Source: Ciona intestinalis
Taxonomy: Eukaryota; Chordata; Ascidiacea; Phlebobranchia; Cionidae
Assembly: GCF_000224145.3 (NCBI RefSeq)
Contig: NC_020172.2
Location: 1,372,921-1,436,920, forward strand
Direction of reading: 5' to 3'
DNA length: 64,000 nucleotides
In this document: one piece after another, positions 55,601 through 64,000 of the stretch
Layout of the letters: each line of letters starts with the position of its first letter
How positions within the stretch are numbered: position 1 is the first letter of the stretch
The notes under the pieces: generated by a model
Told to the model about the DNA's origin: nothing
The model's database searches: none
Seen by the model: only the letters and a program-made list of their open reading frames with translations
Translations under genes and position numbers: made by a program

Positions 55601-58600
55601 AAAGAGAATAAAGCAACACTAAAATTTACACAAAATAATAAAATTTTCAGTGGCCATTTTTTACAGTGCTGTTTATATTGAGTAGTTATGTGATTATTTG
55701 CTAAAACATGAAATTCGCATAAAACTTGTTTCTTCACAGCTACATATTACATCCAGTATTATGCACAAGGTATGTGGGTGAAACTGGGAGATTGTTTGTA
55801 CGTTAGAAACTCTGGGGTGTAAACCAAAGGTAAGGTACAATTCCGCTTAAATATTCTCTTGAAGTTTTTTTTTAAATTTTAGCGAAACAAAAAATTCAAA
55901 ATAAATTTATTTTTAAAATTCAGGTTAAACCTTTAGCTTTAAGTTTTTTTGCGAATTTTTTAAGCAAAAACTAAAAAAAAAATATTTTTAAAAATCAGGT
56001 TAAACCTTTAGCTTTATGCCATACCAATGTCAAAATGTTTTGCTAGTTTTTTATGTGTTTGGTAAGACCACAATATTTGGTTTGACTTTTTAACTTTTTA
56101 GATATTGTTTATAGATAGCGCGGGTTGAGCGCTTATGGACAGATATGAACGGAAATGTTTGGTTTCACGGTCCATGGTTTGTAAGACCGGAATCTACTGA
56201 ACATGAACCAACACGAATGTTTTTCAAGTAAGTACCATATGTGTGTGTTACTTTGATATGAATATTTAATATTTTGATTTGGAAATACTTATTTAATTAA
56301 ATGTTTTTTGAAACTGGTTGTGGGTGAAGGGTTTTTAGGCTTTTTGTTTTAGTTTTATAAAAAACTGTTCACATCTGATTGTTAGTTACTATGTTCTAGG
56401 TTGTTTTATTTACTTGTGAGTTGTATAGCGCAGTATGGGCAAGGCAAAAGGTTTGATATAATAATATTAATACCTTTTATTTGTCTCTTCGATTACGGTA
56501 GTGAAGATTTCGAAATATTTTAAACGAAAGACGGGATATTGCGACAAAACAACAGTTGTTAAAACACGCTTAGGGTTAAAAACATATTTACATTTAATTG
56601 GAAGAAAATAAGAGTGGTCGCTACACGTGTATGTACAGGTTTTATCACCCCCTAAGAATAATTTGCTAAAAAGACCTGTATTCTGTATTCACACTTGTTT
56701 GATATTATTTCCATTATATTTTCTTAATTTTTCAATACTGTATTTTGATTTCTTTTAATTTTTTATTCAGTTTTTAGTAACACATTACTAATTGTTTTTT
56801 TTTTGTTTTTTTCCAGAAATGAGTTATTTCTCAGTTCAATAGAAGACACTGTCCTGATGTCGGATGTAACAGGAAAGTGTATGGTGTTATGTGGACGTGA
56901 TTATACTGCATGTAGACCAACTGAAATGCCGGAAGAAGATGTCTATGTCTACGAATCCAAATATTTTGATAAAATTATCAAAAAAATAAAAGGGATAAAG
57001 AGATACATGCCAACACATAAGGTAGGGACAACCAACATTATGCTTAACTAGGTATAACTAGATTACAGTAATAAAAATTGTATAGTAGAGTGGGGGAAGA
57101 TGGGGCACCTTTTCCTTCTATTTTCTCCTCACATTTGGTAGTAAGCAAAAAATTTTAAAACCGTATCCTGAGGACTTCCATAGACCATTGTTATTATTTG
57201 AAACACGATTCGGATATTTGGATATAATGTGCTAAAGATATCCCATCTTCCCCCACCCTGCTATATAACAATATTAGCATCTATGTGTTTATTTATTATA
57301 GCAAGTTAGGTTAGGCTTACATACAGCCATGCCAGTGTCCATGCTAACTTGATTATTAGTGTGTCCTCAGTCGATAAGTAATATAATAGTTTTATGTTAG
57401 CAGTTTAAAAAAGCATAGATATAATTTTTAGTGTTTGGTCATTTAATTATTTTAATGTTAACCTTCTAAATTATAAATACCGAACTTTTATTTCAAAAAC
57501 AGAGAAAGAAGTTTTATTTAGAATGGGATTCATGTACAGTAAGTAACACAGTTTATCTAAGCAAAGCATCAAGTATATGTTGAGTGAATATCAGTATAGT
57601 ATTAGCCAGGTTAATAACTTCCACAGGCCTATATTCCAGGTTCTAAAGGACCCCATATAGAATTAATTAGAAAGGAATTGGAAACCATTTTTTTCCAAGG
57701 CAGTACCAATATGTTAAATGATGAATATCATATACAAACAATGCTACCAACTTATGCCGTAGATGAATGAATGTAACTTACTTCATTCTCGCGAGGTCAG
57801 AAAACGACAGGTGTTATAACACAGGTGTTCTGTTTCATGCACCTTGTGCCAGCTTACGAGTTACCAAGTATGTTNNNNNNNNNNNNNNNNNNNNNNNNNN
57901 NNNNNNNNNNNNNNNNNNNNNNNNNNNNNNNNNNNNNNNNNNNNNNNNNNNNNNNNNNNNNNNNNNNNNNNNNNNNNNNNNNNNNNNNNNNNNNNNNNNG
58001 TNTAGTGAAAACTGGAAAGTAATTTACTCCATTTTGTTAAAGAATGATCCAACTCTGACTTAAATCCCAGATATTATGCTTTGTTGTAAGACATCACCCT
58101 ATAAAATGAATGATTCTATTGTATATTGGATCAACAAATATGTGTTTAACTCTGTAATGAAGCATTAAGTATAACCCATATACTCAGGAACCAGCATTAG
58201 AAGTTGGAAGTTCGTGGCCAACTGATGTTATTGATAAAGAGCGAGAAAATATCAAAACTGAGATACAGAACCCACATAGTGAAGGTTTTTTACTTAAACT
58301 AATTTATCTTTTCAGCAATTAAAAGTTATAAGTTCATAGAATTTATTAATAATGTTTTTTTTTCTTTTTTTGAAAAAACTGTAAAGAGATAGACACTAAA
58401 ATTTACACAAAATAATAAAATTTTCAGTGGCCATTTTTTACAGTGCTGTTTATATTGAGTAGTTATGTGATTATTTGCTAAAACATGAAATTCGCATAAA
58501 ACTTGTTTCTTCACAGCTACATATTACATCCAGTATTATGCACAAGGTATGTGGGTGAAACTGGGAGATTGTTTGTACGTTAGAAACTCTGGGGGTAAAC

Positions 58601-61600
58601 CAAAGGTAAGGTACAATTCCGCTTAAATATTCTCTTGAAGTTTTTTTTTAAATTTTAGCGAAACAAAAAATTCAAAATAAATTTATTTTTAAAATTCAGG
58701 TTAAACCTTTAGCTTTAAGTTTTTTTGCGAATTTTTTAAGCAAAAACTAAAAAAAAAATATTTCTAAAAATCAGGTTAAACCTTTAGCTTTATGCCATAC
58801 CAATGTCAAAATGTTTTGCTAGTTTTTTATGTGTTTGGTAAGACCACAATATTTGGTTTGACTTTTTAACTTTTTAGATATTGTTTATAGATAGCGCGGG
58901 TTGAGCGCTTATGGACAGATATGAACGGAAATGTTTGGTTTCACGGTCCATGGTTTGTAAGACCGGAATCTACTGAACATGAACCAACACGAATGTTTTT
59001 CAAGTAAGTACCATATGTGTGTGTTACTTTGATATGAATATTTAATATTTTGATTTGGAAATACTTATTTAATTAAATGTTTTTTGAAACTGGTTGTGGG
59101 TGAAGGGTTTTTAGGCTTTTTGTTTTAGTTTTATAAAAAACTGTTCACATCTGATTGTTAGTTACTATGTTCTAGGTTGTTTTATTTACTTGTGAGTTGT
59201 ATAGCGCAGTATGGGCAAGGCAAAAGGTTTGATATAATAATATTAATACCTTTTATTTGTCTCTTCGATTACGGTAGTGAAGATTTCGAAATATTTTAAA
59301 CGAAAGACGGGATATTGCGACAAAACAACAGTTGTTAAAACACGCTTAGGGTTAAAAACATATTTATATTTAATTGGAAGAAAATAAGAGTGGTCGCTAC
59401 ACGTGTATGTACAGGTTTTATCACCTCCTAAGAATAATTTGGTAAAAAACCTGTATTCTGTATTCACACTTGTTTACTACTATTTCTATTTTATTTTCTT
59501 GATTTTTTGATAATGTATTTTGGTTTTATGTCTCTCTAATACTTCAGTTTATAATAACCTTGATTATACTTTACTAAGTTTTAATTTTTTTTTCAGAAAT
59601 GAGTTATTTCTTAGTTCAATAGAAGACACTGTCCTGATGTCGGATGTAACAGGAAAGTGTATGGTGTTATGTGGACGTGATTATACTGCTTGTAGACCAA
59701 CTGAAATGCCGGAAGAAGATGTCTATGTCTACGAATCCAAATATTTTGATAAAATTATCAAAAAAATAAAAGGGATAAAGAGATACATGCCAACACATAA
59801 GGTAGGGACAACAAACATTATGCTTAACTAGGTATAACTAGATTACAGTAATAAAAATTGTATAGTAGAGTGGGGGAAGATGGGGCACCTTTTCCTTCTA
59901 TTTCCTCGTCACATTTGGTAGTAAGCAAAAAATTTTAAAACCGTATCCTGAGGACTTCCATAGACCATTGTTATTATTTGAAACACGATTCGGATATTTG
60001 GATATAATGTGCTAAAGATATCCCATCTTCCCCCACCCTGCTATATAACAATATTAGCATTTAGCATATATGTTTTATTTAATATAACTTAGGTTAGGCT
60101 TACATACAGCCATACTAGTGTCCATGCTAACTTGATTATTAGTATCGTTTTATGTTAGCAGTTTAAAAAAGCATAGATACAATTTTTAGTGTTTAATTAT
60201 TTTAATGTTAACCTTCTACATTATAAATACCAGCTTTTATTTCAAAAACAGAGAAAGAAGTTTTATTTAGAATGGGATTCATGTACAGTAAGTAACACAG
60301 TTTATCTAGCAAAGCATCAAGTATATGTTGAGTGAATATCAGTATAGTACTAGCCAGGTTAATAACTTCCACAGGCCTATATTCCAGGTTCTAAAGGACC
60401 CCATATAGAATTAGTTAGAAAGGAATTGGAATTCATTTTTTTCCAAGGCAGTACCAATATGTTAAATGATGAATATCATAGACAAACAATGCTACCAACT
60501 TATGCCGTAGATGAATGAATGTAACTTACTTTATTCTCGCGTGGTCAGAAAACGACAGGTGTTATAACACAGGTGTTCTGTTTCATGCACCTTGTGCCAG
60601 CTTACGAGTTACCAAGTATGTTACTTTGTAGGTATTTATTTATTCTTTTTTTTTGTATGTGTTGCTGATAATTTGGGCAACCCATTAGTGACCACTGGGT
60701 TGGAGCAACTATCAATTGCCATTAAGCAAATGCGGATCAGTGTCTTACAGTTTTCCACCAAAGTATATGCATTGTACAGTTACCACATCCTATATCACAG
60801 GTTGTAGATGATGAGTACTACTACTTCAAGAAACCGTTCACACCAGAGAACGTGTTGTCGCCTTCCCTTGTACAACTTGTACAAGAAGACATGAAACAAC
60901 GTGAGCAAATCGCAAAGCAACAAAAAGAACAGAAGTTTGCAGTTAATGAGGTGATTTAAAATTCACTAATGCTAAGTTTATTGACTGTGTGTTTATATAA
61001 AAAGCTAGCTGCTTATATGTATTTAGTGAGTAGTAAATTATGCCGTGATTTAATTACAGGTAAAAAGTTAGCAAACCTATTACTGGTTTATAACAAGCAT
61101 GAGTGAAAATTTGTTTATATTTTTTTGACAGAAATCATAAAAAATGTATTAATGACTACATTAGATTGACCATGTTTGTACCCAATTGTAACCAAAAGGC
61201 TTGCCTAGCCAATACTAGGTTCCGTTACATAAACCAGCAAATACACTCATGCTAAGTTGTACTTGCTGTGTGGATATTAGCTTAGTGCTTTTAATTCAGT
61301 TCATTCAATTATACTCCAATTTTTTTTTTACTATGTATACTTATTAACTGTCATTTGCGGCTTACTGCTTCTACAACAAACACTCTCAAAGTTTTTTTTT
61401 TTTTTAATTTTAAATGAACATCTGTAAATTTGTTCACTAGTATTAACAAAATTCATATTCATAGAAAAATACTGTATAAAAAAAATACATTACAACCATT
61501 GACAATGTATTTAATTATGTATACCCTGCTTTTCCAGCCAATACCAGGTTCTGGTTACGTAAACCAACCACCCAGCCAACCATACCACCAACAAGCTGTG

Positions 61601-63913
61601 TATGGCCAACCACAGATGATGGTTCAACCTGCGTACCATACATACCCACAACAGTTCGCTCAGGGCGCCATAGATGGTGCGGCAAGACCTTATCTTCAAC
61701 AACAGCAGTATCAAGGCTACCCCTCACCCCATCCAGGGGTTGCTAACTACCAAAATTCACCACACATGGTGTATTCATCATCCCCACATCCTGCTATGAT
61801 CACCCCTAACCCTGGAGTGCAGGTAAATGGTTTAGATAGAAAATAGAAAAACAGTTTAAAATAGGTTACAATATTTTGTGTTACTTGTTTATGTGATACA
61901 ATGAATAAACCATAGCCTTAACATTGGGCTAGAGTGGCATCATGTGTTTAAGCAGCCCAATTTTAGGCCTAACATAGATTAACCCTGTTATAAGGTGTCC
62001 ATACACACAAGCAGAGCCAAAATATACTACATTTTCCACATTAATCAATTAGGTCCCCTATGTTTGTTGCCTATGACTGTATTTGCATTTTGTCCATGTA
62101 ACTTCAGATTTTGCCAAAGTTGAAAAAAAAATGTGAAACACTGAACCACACAATGCACAGTGCAATCTCTATTTACCTAGTATAATAATTCAAGCCTGTT
62201 TGATTTAAAATAATTCATTGGTTTTTAGGATTTACATTAGTTTGCTGTATAATATTATGTCGTATATCAAAAAAAAAAAGATTTTAAAACAAGCATATTG
62301 GTTTAAAATGTTTTGTAATATCTTTTCTTATATATTAAAAGTATATACTTATATATATTATAAACAAAAAAAGTTAAATTAATAAATTAGAAACTAAAAC
62401 CACCTCATGCAGTCTCCAGACAGCAGCAGGCCATCATCGGTTCGACCTGAATCTGTAGCCACCCCCCCACCTAAGAAGAAGGGTAGGGGAGGCCACTCAA
62501 CAGGTTACATATTATTTGCAAGTCATTGTCATCCTAAAGTGAGAGCCGACAACCCTGATCTTCCATTTGGAGACATCAGTAAATTGGTGAGTGTTGTTTG
62601 GAATGTGAAGTCTGCTTAGTATATGTACAGTGTTGTTTCTGCCTGCACTAACGGAAATTTACAATGTACAAATTTTAAAATATATATTAACCTTTTGTTA
62701 TTGCGTTAATGTAATTGCAATGAAGTAAAAAGTAATGTGTTTTACCAATGAGCCATTTCTTATACTGTATTATTTCCTAGCAAAAACAGCACATGAATAG
62801 TTTATGTTAATTGCCTCATTAGTTTTCCAGCCATTTAAAGTGACTTTTCCAATGTGTTCGTGAATTTTAGAAACAGTTAGTAATCAAAACTGGGTGTTGA
62901 CAACAAAATAAACTAAAAATTGCAGTTTTCTTCTTGACAATGCAGTGTACTTTGATGTAAATACCAATTGCCATCACTATTACTGGTATTTGGGTATTTC
63001 TTGATCAGTAGTTCTGTTTTTGTTTGGCTGACGTTCCAGTGTTTCCAGTTTTATTTCACTTTTACATCTTCCAATAAAGGTTGGTGAGGAATGGAGGAAT
63101 TTGGATGAAGACGAGAAACACGAGTATGAGGAGAGAGCTCGGGAGAAGACAGCTCGTGCGGAGGCAGAGGGAAGACTTACTGGTAGGAAGAAGAAAAAGA
63201 AGAAAGATGATGAAGTGGTTACACCAACAACCACCATTCCACCAGGTGATTATTAATCTTGGATGACTAAATAAATCTAATGCTTTATTCTTGTGTGGTG
63301 GGGCAACGACAGTCGTTGTAACACAGATGGTCTGTTTCGTAATCCTCCTGCTCCTGCTTAGAGTTATCATATATGTATTTTTGTGGGTGGCATTTTTTAA
63401 TGAAATGGGTGACAAATTAGATTTGTTTTTTAAATATGGCTGGCAATTTAAAAACAACCACTAAGAAGAAGCAGTTGTCGTTCAGTGTTTTGATCAAAGA
63501 CAGGTTCTCCCATAATGGTAGCAACGTCCTGCAGGGCAACTATATGAGGCATGCACACCAACCACTAAATACATTTGGACGTCCTACCAAAATTTCTTCC
63601 TGGACGTCCTACCAAAATTTTCCAAAATCCTAAGAACTACTGATGTACTATTCTACCCCACGCACACTGCTCAAGTCTAAACCAAAATATGTTAAAACTT
63701 TTTTTCTACTAAAAGTCTACAGCAACTTAAACCTTCAACCCCACAGGACTACCTTACCAGCAAACCCCACAGTACACACTCATACAACAACAACAACAAC
63801 AGCGACCACAACTCAATGCAGATGGCACCCCACAACATGGTTACACCCCTGGTATGGCACCTTACACTCAAACACCAACCGGAATAGTTTATCCTCCACA
63901 GACAATTGGAACG
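40274..63913 (+). CDS. PBRM1: PBRM1 (polybromo-1/BAF180), PBAF chromatin-remodelling subunit (3' end outside window)
   Basis: Exons: 40274-40372, 40713-40810, 41136-41283, 41591-41710, 43347-43460, 43954-44109, 44642-44751, 45102-45162, 45625-45687, 46088-46258, 46513-46656, 47023-47079, 47169-47222, 47382-47472, 48194-48396, 48886-49008, 49743-49919, 50481-50597, 51130-51257, 51555-51637, 52269-52417, 52773-52913, 53294-53386, 53912-54097, 54297-54396, 54821-54987, then the BAH2 set (58188-58284, 58517-58605, 58891-59003, 59597-59801), 60801-60950, 61538-61822, 62413-62586, 63080-63245, 63747-63913. It carries six bromodomains, of which 1-5 keep the acetyl-lysine Asn ([35 protein letters not shown]). 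Bromodomain 6 is the atypical RNRTDSEIYEDA type. BAH1 and BAH2 follow, then a HMG box ([30 protein letters not shown]) and a Gln/Pro-rich tail. Phases join throughout. Confidence 0.95.
40713..41710 (+). other. PBRM1: PBRM1 bromodomain 1 exons
   Basis: Three exons carry [20 protein letters not shown], the [10 protein letters not shown] loop and SNAKKYYN with the acetyl-lysine-binding Asn, ending in [14 protein letters not shown]. Confidence 0.85.
43347..44751 (+). other. PBRM1: PBRM1 bromodomain 2 exons
   Basis: [32 protein letters not shown] and [17 protein letters not shown] are split over three exons. The binding Asn is present. In human PBRM1 the second bromodomain is the main H3K14ac reader. 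Confidence 0.85.
43605..43825. repeat. Tandemly duplicated, degraded SINE fragment
   Basis: Two similar blocks (about 43605-43690 and 43735-43825) each carry GCTACAACTCAGT and AGGTTGTAG/GGGTTGTAGC, resembling the reverse of the SINE's right part. They lie in a PBRM1 intron. Confidence 0.45.
46088..46656 (+). other. PBRM1: PBRM1 bromodomain 3 exons
   Basis: [20 protein letters not shown], then [18 protein letters not shown], over two exons. Confidence 0.85.
46660..46975. repeat. Imperfect long tandem repeat in PBRM1 intron
   Basis: GTACAATGTATCTGTA, GGTAATGTTT, GGCAATATG and GGGGGCAA-like strings recur two to three times. No coding content is evident. Confidence 0.4.
47382..49008 (+). other. 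PBRM1: PBRM1 bromodomain 4 exons
   Basis: [17 protein letters not shown] joins to [16 protein letters not shown] and [17 protein letters not shown], then [14 protein letters not shown]. Three exons. Confidence 0.85.
49150..49705. repeat. Possible unclassified element in PBRM1 intron
   Basis: Weak inverted ends (GGCGCCGCATTAATTT and the reverse of AAATGCAACGCGGCAC) bound about 550 bp that is less AT-skewed than its surroundings. A minus-strand open frame (49364-49564) is not recognised. Confidence 0.25.
49927..50081 (+). mobile_element. TIR MITE, internally shortened
   Basis: TATAGTAGGGTGGGGGGATG start and a degraded right end (TTTCTCCACAGTACTA). Body GGTAGTAAACAAAGAACATG. It starts 8 bp after a PBRM1 exon donor (49919). 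Confidence 0.7.
50230..50380 (+). mobile_element. Degraded TIR MITE remnant
   Basis: CATTAGGTAGTAAACAAATT, a CCGTAGCCTCAC block and CCATCTTACACTACAGTACT are degenerate versions of family segments. Confidence 0.45.
50622..50815 (+). mobile_element. TIR MITE, TATAGTAGGGTGGGG family
   Basis: TATAGTAGGATGGGGAAAGA to CTTTCCCCACTCCACTATA. In a PBRM1 intron, 25 bp after the exon donor. Confidence 0.8.
50940..51025 (-). mobile_element. SINE fragment
   Basis: GCTCCAACCCAGTGGTCACA and TTGGCAAGACAC are pieces of the SINE right block in rearranged order. Confidence 0.45.
51910..52038. mobile_element. Short hAT-type MITE, 129 bp
   Basis: Ends CAGTGGCGCAGCCAGG and CTGGCTGCACCACTG are inverted repeats. 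The flanks GCTATAAT (51902-51909) and CCTATAAT (52039-52046) match at 7 of 8 bases. The interior is mostly C and T runs. Confidence 0.8.
52592..52677. repeat. (TC)n microsatellite
   Basis: About 85 bp of TCTCTC with a few A and G interruptions, in a PBRM1 intron. Likely length-polymorphic. Confidence 0.95.
53430..53872 (-). mobile_element. Degraded TIR MITE split by a hAT element
   Basis: GGGGTAAGATGG on the left, and on the right TTTTAAACAATTATCAATGC and a degenerate ATTCTTAGTTTACAAC block, match the MITE family in reverse orientation. The hAT element at 53467-53728 sits between them. Confidence 0.5.
53467..53728. mobile_element. hAT-type non-autonomous element, 262 bp
   Basis: CAGGGGTGCAACC at the left and GGTTGCACACCCCTG at the right, flanked by a perfect 8-bp duplication CTGTAAAC (53459-53466 and 53729-53736). 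Confidence 0.9.
53912..54987 (+). other. PBRM1: PBRM1 BAH1 domain exons
   Basis: [20 protein letters not shown] opens the domain. [19 protein letters not shown] and [20 protein letters not shown] complete it in three exons. BAH domains mediate protein or nucleosome contacts. Confidence 0.85.
54755..54780. mobile_element. Solo MITE terminus
   Basis: TTTTACCCCACCCTACTATA alone matches the right TIR of the MITE family; no left half is seen. Confidence 0.5.
55406..57021 (+). pseudogene. PBRM1: Extra copy of the PBRM1 BAH2 exons, with frameshift
   Basis: Exons 55406-55502, 55740-55829, 56115-56227 and 56817-57021 repeat the set at 58188-59801 almost exactly. The second exon is 90 nt instead of 89: GGGGTGTAAACC replaces GGGGGTAAACC, which creates an in-frame TAA. 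If this copy were spliced in, the protein would end inside BAH2. The copy stops at an N gap, so an unmerged allele or an assembly error is the likeliest explanation. Confidence 0.8.
56485..56630 (-). repeat. Unclassified interspersed repeat
   Basis: Reverse-oriented match to 1372-1535 (GTCTCTTCG, AACAGTTGTTAAAACACGCT). Confidence 0.5.
57081..57267 (+). mobile_element. TIR MITE (duplication copy 1)
   Basis: TATAGTAGAGTGGGGGAAGA to CCCATCTTCCCCCACCCTGC. Its twin is at 59861-60047. Confidence 0.85.
57765..57874 (+). mobile_element. SINE left part, cut by the gap
   Basis: GAATGTAACTTACTTCATTC to TTACCAAGTATGTT. The same element is complete at 60511-60750. Confidence 0.65.
57875..57999. other. 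Assembly gap (125 N)
   Basis: N run between the two copies of the PBRM1 BAH2 segment, with one further N at 58002. Confidence 0.98.
58188..59801 (+). other. PBRM1: PBRM1 BAH2 domain exons, intact copy
   Basis: [59 protein letters not shown] and [20 protein letters not shown] match vertebrate BAH2. The four exons join in phase with exons 54821-54987 and 60801-60950. Confidence 0.9.
59258..59405 (-). repeat. Unclassified interspersed repeat (duplication copy 2)
   Basis: Twin of 56485-56630 within the large duplication. Confidence 0.5.
59861..60047 (+). mobile_element. TIR MITE (duplication copy 2)
   Basis: Near-identical to 57081-57267. Confidence 0.85.
60511..60750 (+). mobile_element. tRNA-derived composite SINE
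   Basis: Left block GTTATAACACAGGTGTTCTG and right block GGGCAACCCATTAGTGACCA in one continuous copy. It ends about 50 bp before PBRM1 exon 60801-60950. Confidence 0.65.
62413..63245 (+). other. PBRM1: PBRM1 HMG-box exons
   Basis: [40 protein letters not shown] and [16 protein letters not shown] form an HMG box over two exons, followed by a lysine run. It is a DNA-binding module placed C-terminal to the BAH domains, as in other polybromos. Confidence 0.85.
63272..63572 (+). mobile_element. Degraded composite SINE
   Basis: CTTTATTCTTGTGTGG, CGACAGTCGTTGTAACACAG and, further right, CATAATGGTAGCAACG and CACACCAACCACTA follow the SINE order, with an insertion between. Confidence 0.5.
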
Positions 63914-64000
63914 GTAAGAACAACAACTAAACATGAAAATTTGAACTCCTTTTTCCCCCAAAAACTTCCCATATTTTAACACTTAACACATATTATACAT

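Larger units (their letters stand above)
55225..57874. repeat. Large duplication, copy 1
   Basis: From about 55225 to the gap at 57875, the sequence repeats at 58011-60623, introns and embedded repeats included, with small differences. It includes four PBRM1 exons, a MITE and a SINE start. Confidence 0.9.
58011..60623. repeat. Large duplication, copy 2
   Basis: Second copy of the segment at 55225-57874. It carries the intact BAH2 exons and continues without a break into the rest of PBRM1. Confidence 0.9.

Noticed and set aside
63643..63930. 95-residue Thr-rich open frame near the end
   Set aside because: It overlaps PBRM1 exon 63747-63913 in another frame. The PBRM1 frame (Gln/Pro-rich) joins in phase with the HMG exon.

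Overview
The window is animal nuclear DNA, most likely from the sea squirt Ciona or a close relative. It is AT-rich, has many short introns and several families of short non-autonomous transposons. Adjacent same-strand genes are often very close, with a pyrimidine-rich AG acceptor just ahead of the downstream ATG, as expected for spliced-leader operons. The conserved genes (NUP205, CEP19, an AMP-binding ligase, MED10, GPKOW, PBRM1) were identified by reading exons and matching recalled family sequences. No database search was run, so the species call is inference.

Layout. Positions 176-24999 (minus strand) hold NUP205, a large scaffold nucleoporin; 31 exons can be read, and its 3' end lies before the window. 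Its largest intron (969-9106) contains four tandem plus-strand members of a secreted collagen-like family. The second copy is intact and joins a short collagen stalk to a C-type-lectin-like domain (collectin architecture). The first copy has a decayed lectin exon, the third is a pseudogene and the fourth is truncated. Upstream of NUP205 on the same strand are two small intronless genes (25395-25787 and 26032-26523) for single-pass, probably mitochondrial proteins that look like paralogs. Next come CEP19 (27152-29662) and a complete 12-exon AMP-binding acyl-CoA synthetase (31875-36099).

On the plus strand, MED10 (37866-38261) and GPKOW (38349-39950) are intronless, 87 bp apart and look like an operon. 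They are followed by PBRM1/polybromo (40274 to beyond 63913), with six bromodomains, two BAH domains and an HMG box; its 3' end lies past the window. A segment of about 2.6 kb carrying the BAH2 exons is present twice, once on each side of an N gap. One copy has a frameshift. This looks like two alleles placed in tandem by the assembly.

Mobile DNA fills many introns: about a dozen copies of a TIR element with ends like TATAGTAGGGTGGGG, a tRNA-derived composite SINE, five hAT-type non-autonomous elements recognised by TIRs and 8-bp target duplications, and one Harbinger-like palindromic MITE. Two hAT insertions are nested inside older repeats. There are two N gaps (14834-14949 and 57875-57999); the first hides roughly 200 NUP205 residues.
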